DNA of 58,061 nt. It comes from an uncultured Porphyromonadaceae bacterium (GTDB lineage: Bacteria; Bacteroidota; Bacteroidia; Bacteroidales; Muribaculaceae). The first letter of the stretch is position 1. Every line of letters starts with the position of its first letter. The stretch covers positions 1-58,061 of the forward strand of contig URCF01000013.1 of the NCBI GenBank assembly GCA_900546365.1. Direction: 5' to 3'. Shown here in pieces: positions 6,849 to 15,000 of the stretch. The translations under genes were made by a program, and so were the position numbers. Under the pieces are notes generated by a model. The model had not been told where the DNA came from. It did no database searches and saw only the letters and a program-made list of their open reading frames with translations.

Positions 6849-8438
6849 ATGTACAAATTCGTCGTTGCTATAATATTATCGCTGACCTGCACAGTCATGG
6901 TGTGGAGCATACCGCCCGGGATTTCACCCGGCGTGGCTGCTGCCGATTTTGTCGATGCCTTCATGCAGCGCGAATATTTCATCGATCAGCACAAACAGGA
7001 GATTGATTCCATCCGGGCTCTCCCCCGCACAGCCATCAACGAGTACAATCTCGCCCGTGTATGGGCACGAATCCAGGCCGACTCTGCTGTCAAGCACATG
7101 CGCATTGCCAACGATCTGGCCACGGAAATCAACGATTTCTCACTCCATATCAAGGCCGGATCCGCCATCTGCTCGATGCTCCCGCATATAGATGCCGAAG
7201 GGGAGGCTCTTCACCATTTCCAGATCCTCGACACTGTCGGAGCATCGCCCGAAGCAAGGCTCCACTACCATATGGCGGGACAAGAGATCTGGTTCACACT
7301 GGCCCACACCACCGCCCTCGACACCATACGCCACTTATATCTGCGCAAAGGTGCTGAACATAGCCGCGCCATCTGCGCCATGACCCACCCCAACGATGTG
7401 CGCCACAACCTTGCCGCCGCCCACAACGCCTACGTTCAAGGCCACAACGCTGTGATGGCAGCCAACGTCAACGAACTGCTGGACAATCCCGAGGCTTCAC
7501 ACCTCTACAAAGCCCAGGCCAACCTGCTGATGGCCCGGCATTACGCCAAGCCCGACATCAGCGACACGGAGATGGCCAACTACTACACCCTGCGTGCCGG
7601 AACTGAGTATATATGCGACGGCAACCTCCTCACCAGCATCCCGGCTCTGGCGGCACTGATAGTGCTTGACGACCCGTCCAACCCCATTGACCCCGATGCA
7701 CTCCGACGCGAGCTCGGCAATGCCCTTGCCGGAGGAAGCTCCATAGCCGCCACCGAAAGCGCACCCTATCTGCACCTGCTCACCGACATGGATGCTGCCA
7801 CCATCCGCCACCTGAAAGTGATTGGCTCAATAATAACAGCAATCGCCATCCTGCTCCTTGTCATGCTTATTTACATATGTGTACGGCTTAGAAAAGCCAC
7901 CTACGACAACACCGCACTTGCGCAACTCAACGACAAGCTGCGGCGCGATGACATAGCCACACGACAAACATATATCAACAGATTCATTCGGCTCTGCGAC
8001 AGCTTCATGGGCAGCAGCGAGGAGTTTCTCAAGTCCGCCCGGCGCAAACTGTCCGCCGGACAAGTCAACGACCTCAAGCTCCTGCTCAAAGGGAGCGAAC
8101 TTGCCGATGAGCAGCACCGTATGTTCTACGCCACATTCGACTCGGCATTTCTCCACACCTTTCCCAACTTTGTGCAGGAGGTGAACAGCCTGCTGATGGA
8201 GGATAAGCAGATAGAACCCCAGCCATCCAACACCCTCAGCACTGAACTGCGCATTGCCGCCTTCGCCCGCCTCGGAGTGGAGGACAGCACCAAGGTGGCA
8301 CGATTTCTCGGACTCTCACTCACCACTGTATATACCTATCGCAACAAATTGAGGTCTAAGGCTCTGAACAGAGCCACATTCTTCGATGACCTCAAACTCC
8401 CCATTTCTGTCAACCCACCAACATCCAACCAACCATGA
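6849..8438 (+). CDS. Membrane-bound DUF6377-type transcriptional regulator
   Basis: 529 aa, start at 6849 (MYKFVVAIILSL); an ATG at 6828 precedes the likely transcription start. Order: signal sequence (1-25), a long periplasmic alpha-helical region with TPR-like helix pairs (about 30-315), one membrane helix (about 322-345, SIITAIAILLLVMLIYICV), a cytoplasmic coiled coil, and a C-terminal helix-turn-helix (about 475-505, DSTKVARFLGLSLTTVYTYR). This is the layout of the Bacteroidales DUF6377 family: a sensor outside the cytoplasm coupled directly to a DNA-binding domain. Its stop overlaps the sulfatase start by 4 nt, which suggests that it controls the sulfatase-FNT genes; the signal it senses is unknown. 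Confidence 0.82.
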   Translation: MYKFVVAIILSLTCTVMVWSIPPGISPGVAAADFVDAFMQREYFIDQHKQEIDSIRALPRTAINEYNLARVWARIQADSAVKHMRIANDLATEINDFSLHIKAGSAICSMLPHIDAEGEALHHFQILDTVGASPEARLHYHMAGQEIWFTLAHTTALDTIRHLYLRKGAEHSRAICAMTHPNDVRHNLAAAHNAYVQGHNAVMAANVNELLDNPEASHLYKAQANLLMARHYAKPDISDTEMANYYTLRAGTEYICDGNLLTSIPALAALIVLDDPSNPIDPDALRRELGNALAGGSSIAATESAPYLHLLTDMDAATIRHLKVIGSIITAIAILLLVMLIYICVRLRKATYDNTALAQLNDKLRRDDIATRQTYINRFIRLCDSFMGSSEEFLKSARRKLSAGQVNDLKLLLKGSELADEQHRMFYATFDSAFLHTFPNFVQEVNSLLMEDKQIEPQPSNTLSTELRIAAFARLGVEDSTKVARFLGLSLTTVYTYRNKLRSKALNRATFFDDLKLPISVNPPTSNQP

Positions 8439-9976
8439 AGCATCAATCGATTCTTGCAGCCGGTTTAATGTTGCCGGCAGTAGCGGCTACGGCCCAAAAC
8501 TACACACAGCAACCATCCGTTCCCGGACGGCCCAACGTAATAGTGATACTTGCCGACGACCTCGGCTACGGCGACCTTGAATGTTATGGAGCGAAAAATG
8601 TGAGCACACCCAATGTGAACCGTCTCGCCAAGAGCGGCATACAGTTCACCAACGCCCACGCCGCCGCCAGCACCTCCACACCCTCGCGCTACTCACTGCT
8701 CACCGGCGAGTATGCCTGGCGCCGCCCCGGCACCGATGTGGCTCCTGGCAATGCCGGAATGATAATACGCCCTGAACGCTACACCATGGCCGACATGATG
8801 AAATCCAAAGGGTATGCCACAGCCGCCGTGGGCAAATGGCATCTCGGACTCGGCGACAAGGAGGGCGAGCAGGACTGGAACTCCCCGCTGCCGACATCAT
8901 TGGCCGACATAGGGTTTGACTACCACTACATCATGGCCGCCACCGCCGACAGAGTGCCGTGCGTGTTCATTGAGGATGGAGCGGTGGCCAACTACGACCC
9001 CGAGCACCCGATTGAAGTCAACTACCACCGCAATTTCCCCGGCGAGCCAACCGGCAAAGACAATCCTGAGCTCCTGTACAACCAGCGCTCATCCCACGGC
9101 CATGATATGTCGATTGTCAACGGCATAGGCCGCATCGGATACATGAAAGGCGGAGGCAAAGCGCTGTGGAAAGATGAGAATATAGCCGACTCCATAACCG
9201 ACCATGCAGTGCAATTCATAGCACGGCATAAGGACGAGCCGTTTTTCCTCTACTTCTGCACCAACGATGTGCATGTGCCCCGCTTCCCCCACGACAGATT
9301 CAGAGGCAAGAACAAAATGGGGGTGCGCGGCGATGCCATAGCCCAGTTTGACTGGAGCGTGGGACGCATCATGCACACCCTCGACTCCCTCGGCATTGCC
9401 GACAACACCCTCGTGATTCTCTCCAGCGACAACGGCCCGGTGGTGGACGATGGATACGATGACCAAGCCAAGGAGCTGCTCAACGGCCATTCACCCGCGG
9501 GACCATACCGTGGCAACAAATACAGCGCATTTGAGGGCGGCACTATGGTGCCGATGATCGTGAGCTGGCCCGCTGCCGTCAAAGGAGGACAGAAATCCAA
9601 TCTGCTCACCACTCAGGTGGACTGGCTTGCTTCGCTCGCCGAACTCGTCAACGCCAAGATTCCCGCAGGTGCAGCTCCCGACAGCCGTGCGCGGCTTGGC
9701 AACCTGCTCGGCTACGACAGCGAACCCGCGCCCTGGGTGATAGAGATGGCCTCCAACCGCACCCTGAGCGTGCGCACCCAGAAGTGGAAGTACATAGAAC
9801 CTAACGACGGGCCCGAAATGATCACTTGGGGACCGGAAATAGAAACCGGCAACCGCCCCACACCGCAACTCTACGACATGGAAGCCTCTGCAAACGAGGC
9901 TGAAAACCTCGCCTTGAAATATCCTGAAGTGGTATATGAAATGCAAAACATTCTCCGCAGAGCAAGACAGAAATGA
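8435..9976 (+). CDS. Sulfatase, Ser-type formylglycine site
   Basis: 513-aa exported sulfatase of the alkaline-phosphatase superfamily (S1 type), removing sulfate esters from sugars or other substrates. Signal peptide residues 1-20 (ending ATA-Q). Metal ligands Asp41-Asp42 in VILADDLGYGD; the modification motif is S81-T82-P83-S84-R85, so the residue turned into formylglycine is a serine, which needs a radical-SAM maturase (anSME) not present in the window. Also seen: VGKWHLG, the late metal-site DN in LSSDNGP, and GGTMVPMI. Overlaps the regulator by 4 nt upstream and the FNT channel by 4 nt downstream. Substrate not predictable; glycosaminoglycan or mucin sulfate are usual for gut Bacteroidales. 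Confidence 0.92.
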   Translation: MKHQSILAAGLMLPAVAATAQNYTQQPSVPGRPNVIVILADDLGYGDLECYGAKNVSTPNVNRLAKSGIQFTNAHAAASTSTPSRYSLLTGEYAWRRPGTDVAPGNAGMIIRPERYTMADMMKSKGYATAAVGKWHLGLGDKEGEQDWNSPLPTSLADIGFDYHYIMAATADRVPCVFIEDGAVANYDPEHPIEVNYHRNFPGEPTGKDNPELLYNQRSSHGHDMSIVNGIGRIGYMKGGGKALWKDENIADSITDHAVQFIARHKDEPFFLYFCTNDVHVPRFPHDRFRGKNKMGVRGDAIAQFDWSVGRIMHTLDSLGIADNTLVILSSDNGPVVDDGYDDQAKELLNGHSPAGPYRGNKYSAFEGGTMVPMIVSWPAAVKGGQKSNLLTTQVDWLASLAELVNAKIPAGAAPDSRARLGNLLGYDSEPAPWVIEMASNRTLSVRTQKWKYIEPNDGPEMITWGPEIETGNRPTPQLYDMEASANEAENLALKYPEVVYEMQNILRRARQK

Positions 9977-10767
9977 ACGTAAAAAACCCTTCTGAAACTC
10001 TCTCGGCAGCCAACAACGCCGGGACGGCCAAAGCCAACACCACCCGCTCCTACTCCCGACTCGCACTGCTGTCCGTACTCGCAGGCTGCTACATAGCGTT
10101 GGGAGGAGTGCTGTCACTAATCATCGGATACGGATTTCCCGAACTCACGGCCGCCAATCCCGCTCTGCAAAAACTGCTGTCGGGATGCGTGTTCCCCATC
10201 GGACTGATACTTGTGGTGGTGCTCGGAGCCGAACTGTTCACCGGCAACAACGCCCTGCTGATGCCCCCCACGCTCCAAGGACAATGCTCATGGGGCACTG
10301 TGTGGCTCAACTGGGCCCTCGTGTGGGCAGGCAACTTTGCGGGAGCTCTGCTGTTCACATATCTGCTGGTGTGGAGTTGCGGGCTCATAAGCGCCGACCC
10401 ATGGAGCACAGCCATAACCGGCATAGCGCAGGCCAAAGTGAGCATGCCGTGGATCACCGTGATGCTCAAAGGCATAGGAGCCAACTGGTGCGTATGCCTG
10501 GCCGTATGGCTCGCCCTCAGCGGCCACACACTACTTGAAAAGATGGCCGGATGCTGGCTGCCTGTGATGGCGTTTGTGGCCCTCGGCTATGAACACTCCA
10601 TCGCCAATATGTTCTTCATCCCGGCCGGAATGCTGGCCGGAGCTGATGTGACAGTGTGGCAGATGGTATGGAACAACCTCATTCCCGCCACCATAGGCAA
10701 TATTATCGGCGGCGCACTGCTGGTGGGATGCATCCACACATGGCTCCATTCGGCCAAGAAAAAGTGA
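9973..10767 (+). CDS. Formate/nitrite transporter (FNT) family channel
   Basis: 264-aa inner-membrane protein with six membrane helices, length typical of the family. Signature GAELFTGN at residues 85-92 with the gating-loop Thr90, and the conserved central histidine His208 in GYEHSIANMFFIPAGM. FNT proteins form pentamers in which each subunit conducts a small monovalent anion such as formate, nitrite or hydrosulfide. The substrate cannot be set from these residues. The start overlaps the sulfatase stop by 4 nt (ATGA), so it is made together with the sulfatase, an unusual pairing that raises the possibility of a sulfur anion or of formate/acetate made from the released sugar. Confidence 0.9.
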   Translation: MNVKNPSETLSAANNAGTAKANTTRSYSRLALLSVLAGCYIALGGVLSLIIGYGFPELTAANPALQKLLSGCVFPIGLILVVVLGAELFTGNNALLMPPTLQGQCSWGTVWLNWALVWAGNFAGALLFTYLLVWSCGLISADPWSTAITGIAQAKVSMPWITVMLKGIGANWCVCLAVWLALSGHTLLEKMAGCWLPVMAFVALGYEHSIANMFFIPAGMLAGADVTVWQMVWNNLIPATIGNIIGGALLVGCIHTWLHSAKKK

Positions 10768-10773
10768 CCCAAA

Positions 10774-10806
10774 TATGAGCGAAGTGCAGATATTTTAGTA
10801 TATTTG
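10774..10806 (+). promoter_or_regulatory. Predicted promoter of fba
   Basis: TATG (one mismatch to TTTG) at 10774-10777, a 21-bp spacer, then TATATTTG at 10799-10806. Expected transcript start near 10812, leaving a 5' leader of about 40 nt. Confidence 0.6.
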
Positions 10807-10853
10807 CAGCGCATAACAGTATGCACAGTTTTTAACACTAATATACAATCCAA

Positions 10854-11852
10854 ATGGTAAGTTACAAAGAGTTAGGCCTGGTGAACACCCGCGAGATGTT
10901 TGCCAAGGCAATCAAGGGCGGCTATGCTATCCCTGCTTTCAACTTCAACAACATGGAGCAGCTTCAGGCCATCATCAAGGCAGCTGCAGAAGAAAAATCT
11001 CCCGTAATCCTTCAGGTGTCGAAAGGCGCCCGCAACTATGCCAACGCCACCCTTCTCCGCTACATGGCCCAGGGTGCTGTGGCCTACGCCAAGGAACTTG
11101 GCTGGGAACATCCCCAGATTGTGCTTCACCTCGACCATGGTGACAGCTTCGAGCTCTGCAAATCCTGCATTGACAACGGCTTCTCCTCAGTGATGATCGA
11201 CGGTTCACACCTTCCCTACGAAGAAAACGTGGCTCTGACCAAGAAAGTGGTTGACTACGCTCATCAGTTTGATGTGACAGTAGAAGGTGAGCTCGGCGTT
11301 CTCGCCGGCGTAGAAGACGAAGTGTCTTCCGACCACCACACCTACACCGACCCCGCTGAAGTGGTTGACTTCGCCACCCGCACCGGTTGCGACAGCCTCG
11401 CTATCTCCATCGGCACATCCCACGGCGCATACAAGTTCACCCCCGAACAGTGCACCCGCAACGCCGAAGGCCGTCTCGTTCCTCCTCCCTTGGCATTCGA
11501 TGTACTCGATGCTGTGATGAAAGAGCTCCCCGGCTTCCCCATCGTGCTCCACGGTTCTTCCTCCGTGCCCCAGGAATACGTTGACATGATCAACAAATTC
11601 GGTGGCAAACTTCCCGATGCTATCGGTATCCCCGAAGAAGAGCTCCGCAAAGCTGCCAAGAGCGCCGTTTGCAAAATCAACATCGACTCCGACAGCCGTC
11701 TTGCCATGACCGCTGCTGTCCGCAAAGTGTTTGTTGAGAAGCCCGGTGAATTCGACCCCCGCAAATATCTCGGTCCCGCCCGTGACGAAATGGAGAAACT
11801 CTACAAGCACAAAATCGAAAACGTGCTCGGTAGCGCAGGTAAGGCTGAATAA
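10854..11852 (+). CDS. fba: Class II fructose-bisphosphate aldolase
   Basis: Zinc-dependent cleavage of fructose 1,6-bisphosphate into DHAP and glyceraldehyde 3-phosphate, in glycolysis and gluconeogenesis. 332 aa. Seen: YAIPAFNFNNMEQ, catalytic Asp94 and zinc ligand His95 in HLDHGDS, the EGELGVLAGVED segment with the glutamate ligand, and a second histidine ligand in GTSHGAY followed by VLHGSSS. The gene is monocistronic, with its own promoter and a hairpin after it. Its codon use is strongly biased toward C-ending codons, as expected for a highly expressed gene. Class IIA/IIB subdivision not attempted. Confidence 0.95.
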   Translation: MVSYKELGLVNTREMFAKAIKGGYAIPAFNFNNMEQLQAIIKAAAEEKSPVILQVSKGARNYANATLLRYMAQGAVAYAKELGWEHPQIVLHLDHGDSFELCKSCIDNGFSSVMIDGSHLPYEENVALTKKVVDYAHQFDVTVEGELGVLAGVEDEVSSDHHTYTDPAEVVDFATRTGCDSLAISIGTSHGAYKFTPEQCTRNAEGRLVPPPLAFDVLDAVMKELPGFPIVLHGSSSVPQEYVDMINKFGGKLPDAIGIPEEELRKAAKSAVCKINIDSDSRLAMTAAVRKVFVEKPGEFDPRKYLGPARDEMEKLYKHKIENVLGSAGKAE

Positions 11853-11880
11853 TCAACCATCCTGACTCCAGATCATATTG

Positions 11881-11907
11881 CAGGCCACGCCTATCCGGCG
11901 TGGCCTG
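11881..11907 (+). terminator. Hairpin after fba
   Basis: A perfect 11-bp stem (caggccacgcc / ggcgtggcctg) with loop tatcc, 28 nt after the fba stop. Only a short CTT follows, so it is a weak intrinsic terminator. Confidence 0.6.
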
Positions 11908-11931
11908 CTTGCGTAGTGGCGGCAGATGATA

Positions 11932-12026
11932 ACTCCTATAAATCCTATAACTCTTATAAATCTTATAGGACTTATAGGATTTATAGGATTTATAGGACTT
12001 ATAGGATTTATAGGATTTATAGGATT
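11932..12026. repeat. 9-bp tandem array forming a long inverted repeat
   Basis: About 10.5 units of nine bases, each ending TATA: units alternate between AATCC/ACTCC/ACTCT and GGATT/GGACT before TATA. The first four units are the reverse complement of the later ones (for example tcctataaatcctataa against ttataggatttatagga), so the array as a whole can fold into one long hairpin. It lies between the facing terminators of fba and the M16 protease. A second array of the same type is at 35350-35385. The ORF running through it (SYK/TYR repeats) is not a gene. Confidence 0.9.
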
Positions 12027-12060
12027 AAAAAAGCGGGCGTGCCGGATTGGCACGCCCGCT
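12027..12060 (-). terminator. Intrinsic terminator of the M16 protease gene
   Basis: On the minus strand a perfect 12-bp stem (agcgggcgtgcc / ggcacgcccgct, loop aatcc) is followed by a run of T. It begins 23 nt after the protease stop. Confidence 0.88.
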
Positions 12061-12083
12061 CTATGGGAATATCTGCGATCGGA

Positions 12084-14906
12084 TTACTGAGCGGGGTCGA
12101 GCACAATCACTCGATAGTTGCCCTGGGCACGCAGCTGCTTGGCAAAGTTCATCACATCGTCCACAGTGATGGCGTTGACAGCATCCACAGATTTTGTGAA
12201 GGTGTCCACACCGTCAAGGCTCCAACCGGCGATAGCGTTAAGCCAGCTGCCGTTCTGCTCAAGACCCTGTGTGTATGACTTGACCATGAACTCCTTGACA
12301 GCGTTGAGTTCGTCAGGCTGTACATCGGCACCCATGCGCTCAAACTCTTTTTCGATAAGTTCAAGAGCCTTATCCTTCATCTCCGGCTTCATGGGGAATG
12401 CGGAAGATATTTCGGTGTTGTCGCTGCCGAGACGGTCCATTGAACCGGAGGCATGGATGGAGTAAACCATACCTTCGCGCTCGCGGATGATGTCGTTGAG
12501 GCGCTTCGAGAGAATCTGACCGGTCACGGATGCAAGAATCTGGTTGGCGTTGGTGTACTTCTCGTTACCGAACTGGGCGATGTAGCACCAGGTTTGGGGA
12601 GTTTGCATAGGAGTGGTGAATGTGTTGACACCCGAACCTTTGATGATGCTGAGCGCGGGATTCTCACCGGCAAACTTGCGGTCGGCCTGCTGAGCAGGGA
12701 GCGAAGCGATGTAGGTTTCCACCACGCTGCGCAGGGAGTCAAGGTCAACATTACCAACGAAAGTGAAGGTGAAGTCAGCAGCATTGGCGAGCATGGAGTG
12801 AGCGATTTCAAGAATCTGCTCGCGGCTGGCCTCGTTGACAATCTTGGTGTCGAGCTGACGCTGGCGGGGTGAGGAGAAGAGAGTTTCCATCACTTTGGTG
12901 GAGAAGATGTACTGCGGGTCAGCCTCCTGATTGGCGAGCTGTCCGGAAACAGATGCCTGGGTGGCTTTGTACTCGTCCTCATCGATGTTGAACTCGGTGA
13001 ACATGGCGTAGATCAGCTCGCCGAGGGTCTTGAGATCCTTGGGAGTGGAGTGTCCGCTGAGGTTGCGTTGGTAAGCGCGGAAGGAAGCGCTGATGCTTGC
13101 CTGCTTGCCGGCGAGATATTCGTCAACCTCATTGCTGTTGTATGTGCCGAAGCCGGTGGCGGAACGCATGGCCATAGGCATGAAGATGAGCGAGGAAGCG
13201 TATTCGTTGCCATAGTTGGAAGTACCGTTGATGGCTGTGGCGCCAAAGAGAATCTCATCGTCTTTGAACTTGGTAGGTTTAACGATAACGGTGGCACCGT
13301 TGCTGAGGGTCCATGTTATGGCGTCGAAAGTTTCATTCTTCTCTTCCTTCACAATCTTGCCGGCGGGGGCGAGAGCGGGAATGAAGGGGTCGGTTTTCAC
13401 ATTCTCCACATAGGCTTCGATATTTTCAGCATCAATAGCGGCGAAAGCCTTGGCGAAATCGTCCTCGGTGGGATACTTGCCTTCAGCATTGTCGGGCATG
13501 AGAGCGAGCAGCACACGGTTGTCGGTGGTGATGAGCTGCGGGAGAGTCTGGTTGATCATGTCAAGAATCTGGGGCACAGATGTGAGCATTTTAGCGATCT
13601 GATAATCCTGCTCGATGCCGGGGATAGGCTCGTTGTTGAGGAAGTTCTCCACATATTCGTTGACAAACGAAGTGTTCTCGCGCTGTTTGCGGTTGTTGTA
13701 CATACGCTCCACACGCGACATATATTCGTCCTTCACACGGTTGTACTCACTCTTGGTGAAGCCGAAACGGGCGGCGCGGAGCAGCTCGCGGTAAGCAGCG
13801 GCAATGGGAGCCACAGCATCGGCATCCTTGCTGACAGCTGCAATGGTGAAAGCGTCCTTGGTTTTGGCAAGGAAGAAATTGCCGTAGCTGCAGGAAGCGC
13901 CACCGAAGGGAGCATCGGGCTTGGAAGAGATTTTGTTGAGGCGATTGTTGAGCATATCGCACATCATGTTGACCACATACTGCTGAGCGTAGTAGGGGAA
14001 GCTGTTTTTCATTGAATCGGGGAAAGCCTCGGTTTTGAACATCAGCTCGGCCAAGGTGTTGGTCTGCTCGGGATCATGGCCGATGGCATAGATAGTGCCG
14101 CCGGTGTCGCTCACGGGGAAGTAAACGCGCTCCGCGGGGTTCTCAGGCATCTCGATGTCGGAGAACATCTCTTTGATTTTGTTCTCGATGCGGTCCACAT
14201 CAATGTCACCTACCACAATGATACCCTGCAGATCAGGACGGTACCATTTTTCGTAGTAGTCGCGGAGAGCCTGCGGCTCGAAGTTGTCCACCACTTCCAT
14301 CAGGCCGATGGGGTAGCGATAGCCGTAGCGGTCGCCGGGATAGATGGTGGGGAGAAGGCTCTCTACGATGCGGCTCTGACCCACCATGCGGCTGCGCCAT
14401 TCCTCATGGATCACTTTGCGCTCGGCGTCGATCTCCTCGGGGAGAAGGAGCAGGTCGTTGGCCCAATCATGGAGCACGAGCAAGCAGCTGTCCTGCACAC
14501 CCTCGCGGGCCACGGGCACATTATTGATATTGTAAACAGTCTGGTCAACAGCGGTGTAGGCATTGAGGTTCTGACCGAACTTCACACCCACCGACTCAAG
14601 ATATTTGATGAGGCTGTTGCCGGGGAAATGGGTGGAACCGTTGAAACACATGTGCTCGAGGAAGTGGGCAAGACCACGCTGGTGGTCCTCCTCGTTGATG
14701 GAGCCCACGCGCTGGGCAATGTAGAAATCAGCCTGCCCTTTAGGGTATTCGTTGTGTCGGATATAATATGTGAGCCCGTTCGGCAGCTTGCCGATTCTCA
14801 CATCCTGATCCACACCAATGGCCGGCATCTGAGCCTGCGCCAAAGCAGGGATGAGCATCGCCCCAAAGAGGAACATCGAGGTGATGGCTCTGAAGATTTT
14901 TTTCAT
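12084..14906 (-). CDS. M16 family zinc protease (pitrilysin/insulinase type)
   Basis: 940-aa exported peptidase. Signal peptide residues 1-25 (ending ALAQAQ). The inverted zinc motif HFLEH is at 81-85 (ligands His81 and His85, catalytic Glu84), and Glu162 in EEIDAERKVIHEEW lies 76 residues after it, as the family requires. A second, inactive M16 half follows (from about residue 515), so the protein has the four-domain clamp of the long M16 enzymes. Likely periplasmic or outer-membrane-associated degradation of peptides; substrates unknown. Monocistronic: own promoter box at 14982-14989 and own terminator at 12027-12060. Confidence 0.93.
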   Translation of the reverse strand: MKKIFRAITSMFLFGAMLIPALAQAQMPAIGVDQDVRIGKLPNGLTYYIRHNEYPKGQADFYIAQRVGSINEEDHQRGLAHFLEHMCFNGSTHFPGNSLIKYLESVGVKFGQNLNAYTAVDQTVYNINNVPVAREGVQDSCLLVLHDWANDLLLLPEEIDAERKVIHEEWRSRMVGQSRIVESLLPTIYPGDRYGYRYPIGLMEVVDNFEPQALRDYYEKWYRPDLQGIIVVGDIDVDRIENKIKEMFSDIEMPENPAERVYFPVSDTGGTIYAIGHDPEQTNTLAELMFKTEAFPDSMKNSFPYYAQQYVVNMMCDMLNNRLNKISSKPDAPFGGASCSYGNFFLAKTKDAFTIAAVSKDADAVAPIAAAYRELLRAARFGFTKSEYNRVKDEYMSRVERMYNNRKQRENTSFVNEYVENFLNNEPIPGIEQDYQIAKMLTSVPQILDMINQTLPQLITTDNRVLLALMPDNAEGKYPTEDDFAKAFAAIDAENIEAYVENVKTDPFIPALAPAGKIVKEEKNETFDAITWTLSNGATVIVKPTKFKDDEILFGATAINGTSNYGNEYASSLIFMPMAMRSATGFGTYNSNEVDEYLAGKQASISASFRAYQRNLSGHSTPKDLKTLGELIYAMFTEFNIDEDEYKATQASVSGQLANQEADPQYIFSTKVMETLFSSPRQRQLDTKIVNEASREQILEIAHSMLANAADFTFTFVGNVDLDSLRSVVETYIASLPAQQADRKFAGENPALSIIKGSGVNTFTTPMQTPQTWCYIAQFGNEKYTNANQILASVTGQILSKRLNDIIREREGMVYSIHASGSMDRLGSDNTEISSAFPMKPEMKDKALELIEKEFERMGADVQPDELNAVKEFMVKSYTQGLEQNGSWLNAIAGWSLDGVDTFTKSVDAVNAITVDDVMNFAKQLRAQGNYRVIVLDPAQ

Positions 14907-14981
14907 ATTGTAAAAAATTGGTTAGTAATAAGTCGAAACAGTGGGAGAAAAGAGAGGTTTTGGTTTCAATTTATTTAGACG

Positions 14982-14989
14982 CAAAGATA
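14982..14989 (-). promoter_or_regulatory. Predicted -7 box of the M16 protease gene
   Basis: Minus-strand TATCTTTG matches TAnnTTTG, about 75 nt before the start codon. No convincing -33 TTTG at 19-21 bp. Confidence 0.45.
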
Positions 14990-15000
14990 TGCAAATAATT

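Noticed and set aside
11932..12026. Possible CRISPR array
   Set aside because: Nine-base units without spacers, no cas genes nearby.
11916..12278. Plus-strand frame with SYK/TYR repeats
   Set aside because: It is a translation of the 9-bp array and then antisense of the protease gene; no protein-like content.
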